From Sternotherus odoratus (taxonomy: Eukaryota > Chordata > Testudines > Kinosternidae), in the NCBI GenBank assembly GCA_032164245.1, contig JAVMKO010000209.1, forward strand, positions 372,001-436,000: 64,000 nucleotides of DNA, read 5' to 3'. The position numbers were made by a program, and so were the translations under genes. The notes under the pieces were generated by a model. That model had not been told where the DNA came from. It saw only the letters and a list, made by a program, of their open reading frames with translations, and searched no databases. This document shows positions 1-12,000 of this stretch, in pieces. Numbering within the stretch: position 1 is the first letter of the stretch; each line of letters starts with the position of its first letter.

Positions 1-1592
1 GAGAGAAGTGCCATGGCTACTCCTGCCCCTGTTCTGCCCTGGCAGACTCTCTAGCCTGCTGCAAACGCAGACCTGGGTCCAAGCCACGTTCCCTAGCACT
101 GTAGGCTTTCCTGGAAACAAGTTAGGAAGTGTTCCTGTCTTTAGCACTCAGTTGCTCAACTTCCAATGGGGTCCACACCTTCAATAAAACCGTTTTACCC
201 TGTATAAAGCTTATACAGGGCAAACTCATAGATTGTTCACCCTCTATGACACTGATAGAAAGATATGCACACCTGTATGCCGCCCTCCCCCCCCCTCCGG
301 TACTAACATGTATTCCAGTTTAATTAATAAGTAAAAAGTGATTTTATTAAATACAGCAAGTTGGATTTAAGTGGTGCCAAGTAGTAACAGACAGAACAAT
401 GTGAATTACCAAGTAAAACACAATCAAACATGGAGATTTATCTCTAATACAGTGATAAAACTCAATACAAATAAAAACCTCACCCTCCGATGTTTCAGTA
501 AGCTTCCTTTTACAGACTCGACTCCCTCTAGTCTGGGTCCAGCAATCACTCACACCCCTGTAGTCAGGGCCAGTGTAAGGATATTTTGTGCCGCCCTAGG
601 CAAAACTTCCACCTTGTGCTCCCTCACCCCCCTGCGGCAGCTCCCCACCCCCTCCCACCTGGGAAACCCTGCAGCAGCTCTCCGTCCCAGCTCACCTCCG
701 CTCCACCTTCTCCCCTGAGCATGCCACCACCGATCCACTTCTCCCGCCTCCCAGGTTTGCAGCACCAATCAGCTGTTTGGTGCAGCAAGCCTGAGGGGGA
801 GAAGAATCAGAACGGGGGCAGTGTGCTCAGGGGAGGAGGTGGAGTGGAGGTGAGCTGGGGTGGGGAGCGGTTCTCCTATGCATCGCCCCCATTACTTGCT
901 GTGGGTGGCCCTTCCCGCGTCCCCCTTCTCCAGCTCACCTTCACTCCACTGCCTTCCCTGAGCACACTTTTTGCCACCCACAACCATTTGGCTCCCTAGG
1001 CAGTCGCCTAGTTAACCTACTGGTTGCACCGGCCTTACCTGTAGTCATTGTCCTCTGTTCCAGTTTCTTTCGGGTATCATTGGGGGTGGAGAGACTTCTT
1101 TTTAAGCCAGCTGAAGACAAAATGGAGGGGTCTCCCAGGGATTTTTATAGATTTTCTCCTTCCTGCTGCGTAGAATCTAGTTGCAGAATAGAGATTTGGA
1201 GTCACATGGGCAAGTCACATGTCCCTGCATCCAAGCCATCCAAGCCACATTCCTGGGAAAGATCAGATGTGGATTGGCATCTCCAAATTTATTGTTGGCT
1301 TAACTGGGTCTTGACTTGACACTTACTGAGAATAGTTTTTTTTTTTTCCCCCTTGGGCAGCTGACCAACTGCTTCACTGAGACTATTTAAAATGAACCAA
1401 TTACATAGCTAATATTCATAACTTTGAGTACATAAATGACACATGCATATAAATAGGATGAATATATCCAACAGATCGTAACCTTTACAGAACTATGTTA
1501 CATGGCATATGTAGCATAAAACATATTCCAGTTATGTCATATATACATTCATAAGCGTAGTCCCATAAATCCTCATGGGGTGCCCCATCACA
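1..1592 (+). mobile_element. LTR copy A, left end outside window
   Basis: This stretch aligns with 14802-16107 over almost its full length, so it is a second copy of the same LTR. The end reads CCCATCACA, equivalent to CCATCACA at the end of copy B. The middle (565-1037) is a hAT insertion absent from copy B. The segment TTTTACCCTGTATAAAGCTT is shared and could be promoter-like, but this was not tested. Confidence 0.75.
565..1037. mobile_element. hAT-type MITE inside LTR copy A
   Basis: The ends are imperfect inverted repeats (CAGGGCCAGTGTAA and the complement TAAGGCCGGTGCAA). It is flanked by an exact 8-bp duplication CCTGTAGT at 557-564 and 1038-1045. LTR copy B has the uninterrupted site near 15332-15339 (CCTGCAGT). 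Eight-base duplications are the hAT mark. No transposase is inside. Confidence 0.85.
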
Positions 1593-1712
1593 AATGCCAT
1601 TAAATAATCCACCAAATCTGGAAAAATATGCACAAACTGAAATTATTTTTTTTATTGTGAAGATACACACAAAATAGAAATGAATACATTTTCATTCCTA
1701 TTTGAACAGTTG

Positions 1713-2001
1713 CATTGTAACTGTTGTTCTTCGAGCTGTGTTGCTCATATCCATTCCAAAACCACCCCTCTTCCCTGCTGTCGGAGTAACCGGCAAGAAG
1801 GCATCAAGGGAGCGCCCAGTTGGTGGGGATATATATCCAGCACCATAAAGGCTCCAGGGGACTCCACAGCCAACCCAGCAGATGCTGCTGGGGTAAAAAT
1901 CTTCTGACGATCGTGCACGCAGTGCGAGCACACCTAATAGGAGTGGATATGAGCAACACATCTTGAAGAACAACAGTTACAAAGGTAAGTAACCGTCTTT
2001 T
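1713..2001. mobile_element. Palindromic DIRS-terminal-like unit
   Basis: The left arm, containing TGTTGTTCTTCGAGCTGTG, is the inverted partner of the right arm, which ends CTTGAAGAACAACAGTTAC. The same arms bound the unit at 12232-12540 on the right end of the DIRS element. I read it as a non-autonomous or solo terminal derivative of that element. Confidence 0.6.
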
Positions 2002-2119
2002 GTTTTCTGAACAGTGACAGCCAAACAGAATAAAGCTCTGGGAGTGATCCTGTGTAGTTACTTTCAGATGTTACTACTCAACATGCAGCAAGAGACATTT
2101 CTTTTCTGCTGGGTTTTTT

Positions 2120-2333
2120 TTAATTATCCTGGATGCAATTTTTTAATTTTTTTAATTTTAATTATTAATTAAATTTTATTTTTTATTTTTAAATTGTTTT
2201 TAATTTTAATTTTTTAATTAATTTAAATTTTTTATTAATTTTTTAAAATAAAATTAAATAATTTAAAATTAATTTTAATTTTTTAATTTTTAATTATCCT
2301 GGATGCAAATTTTTTAATTATCCTGGATGCAAA
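2120..2333. repeat. AT-rich tract bounded by direct repeats
   Basis: Almost pure T and A runs lie between three copies of TAATTATCCTGGATGCAA (2121, 2291 and 2315). The layout suggests replication slippage between the copies. Confidence 0.85.
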
Positions 2334-3043
2334 GCCAGCTCTTACAGCCAATAGTATAAGGGCTTTGTTGAGAGCAAGAGTGTGCACTGAGGGAATGGCA
2401 GATCTCACTTGTGCTCCAGCCCTATAGGGCCCCTCACCAGCTGGTTAGGCTAGAACAGCAAAGGCTCTGAACTAATACTGTGTAAGGTTTGACATATCAC
2501 ATTTCATAAACCGTGTCTTGTCTCGGGTCTCAGGCAGAGGTGGTTCCAAATGGCATTTTTTTCCATAGAAACTTTCACCTCTATAGACTGCATCTCTTCT
2601 GATGTACCATGGTCATTCCTCTTGGTAAGCAGAGCCTGTGCATCATGGTCTCATTGTCCATGGTGCATCTTGGTGTATATATAGTCCAGTTGAGGAATCT
2701 GGACCATATAAGAATATGGGGACATGACATAACTGAATCACAACTCCCACCAATTTTCCTCCAAAATATTGCACTTTTCAGTTAAAACTAAAAAATCATT
2801 TTGTTGGAAACCTGGTCTTCCACTGAAAACCAGTTTCAAGAGAGAATTTTTGATCAACACTAATTTCAGTTTCTGGTTTCTAGCTGATGCTTCCAAAATG
2901 TGTTGGATTTCAGGAAACTGGGATGTGCACCCACCATCTATTTTGCCCCTTTCAGAACCTCCAAAGGGCAGTCATTACATTCTGTAGCATACATTTCAAA
3001 ATAACTGTAAAAATCTAAACATTTGGATGTTTTTCTTTTTCAG
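2334..3043. other. Intron DNA, little recognisable
   Basis: No coding signal is supported. A stretch near 2765-2870 resembles the degenerate TTTTCATT-type repeat also seen near 21.1-21.5 kb and 46.3-46.7 kb. Confidence 0.4.
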
Positions 3044-3064
3044 AAATGTCTGAAATAGTTGATG
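3044..3064 (+). CDS. Gene 1 micro-exon 1 in window (one heptad)
   Basis: This 21-nt exon follows TTTTTCTTTTTCAG and ends before GTAAGT. Read in phase 1 it gives a split codon, then MSEIVD, and the final G joins AA of the next exon to make Glu. It is recognised only because its size, phase and splice sites match the later exons. Confidence 0.66.
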
Positions 3065-6000
3065 GTAAGTCTGCTTTGATGTTATACTGTTTTCTCTCAC
3101 AGATGATTTTATAATCATGTCCTTTTCCTGTGATAGTCTCCCTGGTCCTGAAGAGGAGACACAGTCCCATTCCTGAGGAGCTTTCAGACAGGCAGGAGAG
3201 AATTCGATGTGCTGTATAGAAGACAATATGTTGCACTTCCCCGCCAGGTTGGAAACCTAGGCCTTGTCTGGATGAACAGTTATAGCCTGGCAAGCGGGGA
3301 TGTGAATCAATAATGCATTAGCTGTCCATGTGGACCTTGCTGGAACACACTACTGATTCCTTAATGTGCTTTGATTTGTTCTGTTTTGAAGCAGGAACAG
3401 TTCAGTGTCTATTAGAGAACTGTTAGTGTGTGGCAGCAGGGTGTACTTGGACATTTAATACATGGCCGGCTATTGTACTGTGGATTTACATCCCAGTTTG
3501 CTGTGCACTAACTGTTCACCTAGGCAGAACAATCAGAACATGACTGAGCAAGGGTCTTTCCTTCCTTCCCCACTGCATTGCATCCCCAGAGTGGGCTATG
3601 TGCATGAGTTAGCCCTTTCTCCTCCCATAGTCCCCTTGTTCTCCAGGACCTGCAGGTGTCACAAATGAGAGGGCAGTTCAGGGCTCATTATTATTATTAT
3701 TATTATTAATAATGAATGATTATTAATAATCATTCATTATGAAGGGCTTCTACAACCCCCACCCTTCCCTGTGATATTTCATGTTTGAGGGTGATGGGAG
3801 GGGCATTAGTGGAAGTAGGGGACTGTTTGTGGAGGTCGGGATGACTTAGGGGGATGGCCAGGCAGTGTAAGAGGGGATTCTCTATCAGTGAACTGTTGGA
3901 GGGTTATTTTCAACATTTGTGTGTGGAAACAAGTTCATTTCAATAGATTTACAAGGAGACAAATGACATTCCATAGTCAAACTAGGGCCTAAGATGTTAC
4001 AAAACCTCAGTTCATGGAGTTGGGCAGCTAAACATTTTTGGAACTTGATATTAATTATTATGTACTTGGGAATGTCTGGATGCGACGAAGTGGGAGTACT
4101 GTGTGTGTGTGCCTTGGTTTCCCCTATGCGTTTCTTAAGAAGTGAGGGCTGAAACTGGAAGCAGGGAGGCAACGCCCTCCCCCTCAGGGTGTGCATCCCT
4201 GAATGCTGTAATCTGACCCCAGGTGTTGGAGGGAGGTCAGGTGATACCTCAAGCCCGGGAAAGGGACAAATGAGAGCAGGGGTGGTCAGGCTGGGTCTAG
4301 CTGGGAAGGGAGAGGAGCTATCTCGCTCTCTGGCCCCAAGATGGATCCAGCGGAGGGCTCACGCTCGCTCGCTGCATGGTCTGTGTTAGACCAGATAGAA
4401 GTCATCGAATAAACCTGGGGAAGAAGCAGGAGCCCAGAATCTGGGTCTCATCTCCTAGCACCCCAGAAGGGCCTGACGGAGGGGCCCTGTTGAGACAGAG
4501 AAGCTCTGAGTTGGATGGTGTTCCTGACATCTCAAATAAACCGTCTATTCTGCTGGCTGGCCGAGAGTCACGTTTGACTGTGGATTTGAGGTGTAGAACC
4601 CATGGGCTCCCCCAGGACCCCGCCCAGGCAGGCTTGCTGGGGGATGCACACGGAGGGGCAGAAGGTGCTGAATGCTCCGAGGTCAGACCCAAGAAGGTGG
4701 AAGTGGGTACCCCTGACGCTCCTGGCCTGGGAAACAGGCTGTGTACGGAGAAGGGGCCCTCCACCTGGAGTCCGGCCTGGCTTCCTAGGGAGCGGTTCCA
4801 GACCATCGCCCGTGACACTGGAATCTGTACTAGGTGTAGTATGTTATGGTATTGGTTTGCCCATATTTTATTAGGAGTGGTGTGTGAATGTACTTAAACA
4901 TGAGCCTTTTTTTTCCAGAAGGAAAGGACAATACGAAGAGTAATTTTGAATTGCTATCAGGTCAGTTACATTCTTGGGAGGACTATGTGCCTCCACTGTA
5001 CCAATAACATTTTACTCACTTTAACAACCTGGGAACTTTGTTACTTTTAATGGGGCCCTGTATGTAAAATGGAGGCAGGAACATACTAGGGCTCTGCTAA
5101 GCACCTGCCATAGGCATATCTACAAAAAAGGCTTAATATGACTGATTGTGGCAGAGGGAATCTGTGAAACTTATGTGCAAGTTCATCTTTACTTTAGTTT
5201 CTGCCAGTTTTATTCACTTCTTTAGTGGAGGAGCTTGTAGAACATAAGGCTACTGTGTTTTGTGCAGACCCAGGCTCCTCATGGTTGGAGAAATCTTGAG
5301 GAGTCCACATCCATTGCTGGTGGAGGTTGTTAATATGTTCCTTAGGGGGCAAGTAGCCTGCATCTTTCTGCTTAACAACCCTTCTCTTTACACTTACAGG
5401 TTTATTAGTTTGTACCTAGGCAAGGATCCACAAAGGGACTGAGGGGTTGTGACATTGAGCATCACAACATCTAACTTTCAGGCACCTAGAAAATCACTGG
5501 AATAATGTTGGGAGCCCCATAACCTTGAGTTAGGCATCTAACCTCCCTTCACAATGCTTGGGGAGAGATAGGCACCTTAAAATAGGATCCACAAAAGTCA
5601 ACATGATAATCAGGGAATCGTCTAAACCAGACAACGGGAGATGACAACAAGAGAGGTGTGTGCTAAACCCCACTCCTCTTACAAAGACAGGTATCTAAGT
5701 CCAGGCTTCAGGGAGGAGTCAATGTCTTTGCAATATGTAGCCAGCTCTAGCTCTGCTCTACACTACAGACTGACATTGTTATTTTGTGTCGCTCAGTGGT
5801 GTGAATAATCCAGACCCCTGAACAACATAGTTAAACTGACCTAACTGTCCCCTGTGCACAGCGCTATGTGGAGGGGAGGGCTTCTTCTGCTGACATAGCT
5901 ACTGCCTCTCACACTACATCTACACTGTCATTTATGTCAGTATAACTTATGTCGCTCAAGGGTGTTGGTGTCCCACCAACATACCTACCACTGCTCATTG

Positions 6001-9000
6001 GGGGCGGATTATTTATGTTGATGGGAGAGCTCTCTCCTGTTGACATAGAGTGACTGCACTTGAGAGACTGCAGCAGTGCAGCTTCCTGGGTACAGGGGAG
6101 CAACTGTATCATCGCTAGTGTAGACACACCCTTAGGGAGGACTGATTAACTATACCACTGGGAGTGCTCTCTGTCATCAGCCTAGAGTGTCTTCATTACA
6201 GTGTGAGAGCTGCAGCCTTTTAAATGTAGATCTTCCCCAGGCACAAAAGCTGTTTGCTGCAGGAAACAACAAGGGAGGAGCTAATAGCATCCCCTTATTA
6301 CTTTTAGCCCAATGGTTAGTGCACTCACCTGGGATGTGGGAGACCCAGGTTCATTTCCTCCTTCTGTCTAATAGGGAGAAATGATTTGAACAGGGGATTC
6401 TTATCTTTTAGGTAAGTGTTCTAACCACTGCTATGGGATAGTCTAACATGGCAGTCTCTCAATCTCACCTGGTGCAGCTGTTCCACTTTGGATAATTAAT
6501 TAAATGGACATTGAGCCAGACAGAGAGAGAAAATAAGACTTATTCTTCTTCGAGTGATTGCTCATGTGCATTCCAACAGTGTGTGCGCACCGCGCATGCA
6601 CGGTCCCGGAAGATTTTTCCCTAGCGGTACCCGTAGGGTCGGCAGGGGCGACCCCTGGAGTGGCGCCCTTATGGCGATGCATATATGCCCCTGCCGACCT
6701 CCCCCCTCCCCCCCCCGCTTAGTTCCTTCTTTCTGTTCATGATGGTCGCTGGAACAGTGAAGCTTCGGCTAGCTCACTGTGGTATCGTTCTTAGTATCAA
6801 TAGTTATCCAGTTTCTGTAGTTTTAGTGTAGTGATAGTTATATTAGATAGTATTAACTGTATATAGTTTTCTAAAAAAAAAAAAAAAAAAAAAACTCCGG
6901 CACCGGGGCATGCCTGGAGCGCTGGGGTTCAAAACCTGTGAAGGCTGTGCTAAGCCTATGCCAGTTAGTGACCCGCATTCCAAGTGCCTTAAGTGCTTGG
7001 GTGAGGGTCACCTGGCTGAGCGCTGCGCGATTTGTAAAAGTTTTAAGCCTCGCACCAAAAAGGAGAGGGACTCGCGCTTAAAACTGATCCTCATGGAATC
7101 GGCACTGCAACCTGAGACGCCTTCCACCTCGGTGCGCAGCGCACCGGCGTCTGAGAGACCCGGCGGCACCAAAGGCAGACCAAAGAAAACACCGGCACCG
7201 ATCTCCCCAGCGTGGGAGCTCCCGAAGGCACCGCTCTCAGTCACCGGTGCCTTCGAAGAAATCATGAGGTCGTTCCCCGGTCCGTAGAACCCAGGGTGAA
7301 CCCTCTCCATTGAGGCAGACTTCGGGTCGCAAGAGCGAGTCCCGTAAAGTGCCTGTGGCGTCTGCCGAGATTGAGTCGCTCGTGCCCCTCGGTGCCGCTT
7401 CCTCCCCTCAGGGATTGTTAGAGCAGCCGGATAGATCCTCGACGCCGGACACATTCGAGGTGGCTCGGGACTTAATCGCGTTAACCGCGGATCCAACCCC
7501 GGCACCGGCACCAGTGCAAACGTCGTTTGCGGTACCGTCACTGGTAGTCCGGCCTCCGGCACCCATTATCCCACAAGAGATGGTGCCGCTGATCCCTGCC
7601 CATCCAGAAACTTCAGCACCAGCACGGGCGGTACGGGCTCCCACGGAACCGATCATTCCAACCCTGATGGCTTCCGAATCGCCGGCACCGAGGCGCACAG
7701 AACAGCACCCAGGGAAGCCTACAATGTTTGACAGGCATATTGCGGCACCGTCTGGGTCTGCTCCTCCATGTTCGGGATCAGATTACTCATCGGAATTGGA
7801 CATACAATCCTCCCGGTCCGGTCGCAGCCGTCATACTTCTCGCTCACACCATCATTCCCGGCACCGCAGATCTTCTCACCACCGGTCCCTTCCTTCCTGG
7901 CTTCCTCAGGATCAGGCTCCAGTGCAATGGCCCTTTTGGATGCCATTCACGTTCCATCAACAGGGACCACCATCGGTCTCGGCTTCCTTGCCCTCGGTGC
8001 TGCGAGGACCGGTATTCGCTACAATATCGGTACCGCCCTCCGAGGCGCCCCCAGAGATCCTGGTGCTGGGCCCTTCTGGTCTACACCGCCCCCCCTCTGA
8101 TGTGGCACAGACAACCCAGGGAGGGGCCCCTGATGAGCCTGCACTGGTGGAACCTGCTGATGATCCACACTTCGCAACATCCTCCTCCTCCTCACCTGAC
8201 GAGGCAGTTGCAGGCTCGGTCTCGCCAAATTTGCCACCCATGGACGTCAGGGGTTATCAGGAACTCCTCCGCAGGGTAGCACAAAACCTTAATCTCTCAG
8301 CGGAAGAGGTGGAGGAGGAGGTAGACCCAACAGTGGACATTCTATCGACGGGTGGTCCTACAAAGATAGCCCTCCTGTTTATTAAGACCATCGAGAAACT
8401 CTCAAATACCCACTGGCAGACTCCATCCTCTATACCGCCTACCGCTAGAGGGGTTGAGAGGCGCTACTTTGCCCCTCAGCAGGGATATGAGCATCTATTC
8501 ACCCACCCACAGCCGGGAACCTTGGTGGCGGACACCGTCAATCATAGGGAGCGCCAGGGGCAGACGGGCTCTACCCCTAAGTCGCATGATGCCAAAAAAT
8601 TAGATTTATTTGGGAGACAAATTTATTCCTCGGGAGCCCTCCAACTGCGGATTTCAAATGAACAAGCGGCCTTGGGAAGGTATGCTTACAACTCTTGGTC
8701 AGCTATGACCAAATTTCAGGACCAACTACCCAAAGAATCTAACACAGAGTTTAAAGCCATCCTAGAGGAAGGTAGGGTAGTTTCTAGGGCAGCCCTAGAG
8801 GCCGCTCTGGATTCAGCTGATTCAGCCTCCAGGACCATGGCAATGGCTATTGCTATGCGCCGGGGGGCCTGGTTGCAAGTATCGGGAATTCCAACCCCAG
8901 TTCAGTCCACCATCCAAGACCTGCCTTTTGACAAGCAGGGACTGTTTTCTGAGGATACGGACAAAAAGCTCCACTCTATGAAAGACTCAAGGACCATGTT

Positions 9001-12000
9001 ACGCTCGTTAGGCCTCCATACACCTCAACCTCTTCGGAGACCTTTCAGGCCTCCTCCTCCCACGCAGCCACGCCCGTACCAGATCCCTCCTCGACACGAC
9101 CTACCTAGGAGGGGAGATAGAGGTAATGGTAGAGGATGCCCTCGCTCATCCTCTAGAAATGGTCAACAGAATTCGGGGCCCAGACACCAGCCAGGGGCCA
9201 GGCCCAACTTTTGAAGATGCGCCCGAGGGCCTCAGACCAGTTCCCTTAGATCCTGCCTGTCCCTTTGTGAACCGCCTATCCCACTTTTACCACGCGTGGG
9301 CCCTAGTCACTTCGGACAAATGGGTCCTCAGCTTGGTAAGAGTGGGATATTCTATCCAATTCTCCTCCCTTCCGCCCCACCACCCGCCCTCCCCATCCCT
9401 CTTCAGGGACCCATCTCACGAGCAACTCCTAGTTCAGGAGGTCAATACCCTCTTGTCTTTGGGTGCCATAGAGGAGGTTCCTCAAGAATTTCGGGGCAAG
9501 GGTTACTACTCCTGTTATTTCCTTATCCCGAAGGCCAAAGGTGGTCTTCGTCCCATCCTAGACCTGCGGGGCCTCAACTCCTACATAAAGAAGCTGAAGT
9601 TCCGCATGCTCTCTCTCGCGACCATTATTCCCTCTATGGATCGCGGGGACTGGTTTGCCGCCCTTGACTTAAAAGATGCATATTTCCACATTTCAATCAT
9701 CCCCAGTCACAGAAGGTTCCTGAGATTCGTGTTAGGGGATTGTCACTACCAGTTTACGGTACTTCTGTTTGGCCTATCCACTGCCCCAAGGGTCTTCACA
9801 AAGTGCATGTCCGTAGTGGCTGCATTCCTGAGAAGGAGGCATGTACATGTTTACCCTTACCTGGACGATTGGCTCATCAGGGCAAGGTCAAAAGAACAGG
9901 CAATTCAGCATATAGCTCTCATCAGAGCTACATTCATCAGGCTGGGCCTCATGCTAAACGAGCCAAAGTCGACCCTAGTACCCACTCAGAGAATAGAGTT
10001 CATAGGGGCGATATTGGACTCTCAACAGGCAAGGGCATTCCTACCTCCTACGCGGGCCAATGCCATAGCGGACTTGATTCACTCTGTCCTTCGATTCCCA
10101 ACTACTACAGCCAGGAACTGCATGGTCCTCTTGGGACATATGGCAGCTTGTACGTATGTAGTGCCACACGCCAGGCTCCGGCTTCGACCTCTGCAGACCT
10201 GGTTGGTGAGTGTCTACAGACAGGGCAGGGATCCTTTGAATTTAATTGTCACTCTCCCGAATCACACGCTGCGTTCTCTCCATTGGTGGCTCCAACCCAG
10301 CTCCCTCGCTGTCGGAGTCCCTTTCCAGAAACCTCAACCATCAATAACCTTGGGGACGGACGCTTCCGCCCTTGGCTGGGGAGCACATCTGGGAGACACC
10401 AGGACTCAAGGCCTCTGGTCCCAGAGCAAGCTGTCCCTACACATCAACGTCAGAGAACTCAGAGCGGTTCGATTAGCCTGCCAGACATTTCAGGAACAGA
10501 TACAAGGCAAGTGTGTATTGGTGCTGACAGACAACACAGCAGCAATGTTTTACATAAACAAACAAGGGGGTGCTCGGTCCTCTCCCCTATGCAGGGAAGC
10601 CCTGGCCCTCTGGGATTTCTGCATTTCACACGACATTCATCTCCAAGCCACCTATCTCCCAGGGGTTCAGAATGTACTGACAGACACTGAGAGTCGCTCT
10701 TTTTGGGGCCACGAATGGTCGCTCAGGGCCGACATTGCGCACTCAATCTTCCTAGAGTGAGGGTTTCCCTCCTGGACCTGTTCGCCACAAGAGCCAACAG
10801 GAAATGCCAGAGGTTTTGCTCTCTCCTGAACCTCAGCCCAGGGTAGGAGGCGGATGCCTTTCAGATCCCTTGGAAGGAGGGTCTGCTATATGCATTCCCT
10901 CCATTTCCCCTTATCCACAAAGTGCTGCTCAAGGCCCGTCTGGACAGAGCCTCCATGATCCTCATAGCACCGGCGTGGCCCCGCCAGCATTGGTACACCC
11001 TACTGGTGTCCCTTTCCACCACGACACCGTTAACTCTCCCACTCCTCCCGACCCTGATCTCTCAGGACCATGGGCGACTGCTCCATCCCAACCTGCAGTC
11101 CCTCCACCTCACGGCGTGGAATATCCGTGGCTGAACCCCTCAGAGCTTCAGTGCTCTATTCAAGTCAGGTATGTCCTACTGGGTAGCAGAAAACCTTCGA
11201 CTCGGGCTACCTATGCTGCCAAGTGGAAGCATTTTTCTTTGTGGGTTCAGGATAAGGGGGTTGCCCCTCTTTTAGCCCCAATATCCCTTACCTTAGATTA
11301 CCTACTTAGCCTTAAACAGCAAGGCTTGGCACTCTCCACGGTACGGGTGCACCTGGCTGCCATATCAGCTTTTCACCCAGGTGTTGGGGGACTCTGAGTA
11401 TTTAGTAATCCACTGGTTGTACGGTTTATCAGGGGTTTGGAAAGGTTGTACCCCCCGGTGAGACACCCAGTTCCACCGTGGGACCTGAACCTGGTGCTTT
11501 AATGAAGCCCCCCTTTGAAACCCTGGCCACTTGCCCTCTTTCTTATTTATCTTGGAAGATGGCCTTTCTTGTGGCTATTACCTCTGCTAGAATGGTGTCT
11601 GAGCTCAGAGCTCTTACCTCTGAACCCCTGTATATGGTCTTTCATAAAGATAAGGTTGTTATGCCCTCACCCGGCCTTCCTTCCTAAGGTGGTTTCTTCT
11701 TTCCACATAAACCAGGATATATTCCTCCCTGTCTTTTTTCCAAAATCCCATACCTCTAACAGGGAGAGAATGTTTCATTCCTTGGATGTAAGGAGGGCTT
11801 TAGCTTTTTACATACAACGCACAAAAGCCTTTCGTAAATCTCCACAACTTTTTATTTCAGTAGCGGAGTGGATGAAGGGGTTGACGATCTCTTCCCAACG
11901 CCTCTCGGCCTGGATAACATCGTGTATCAAGCTTTGCTATAACCTCTCGAATGTTTCTCCTCCGCCGTTAACAGCCCATTCGACCAGAGCTCAGGCCGCA

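Noticed and set aside
6872..6892. Poly-A run as the tail of a processed retrocopy
   Set aside because: It lies inside the DIRS leader upstream of gag, with no gene copy ending there.
7008..8279. Overlapping frames on both strands across DIRS gag
   Set aside because: They are shadows of the gag frame with biased composition.
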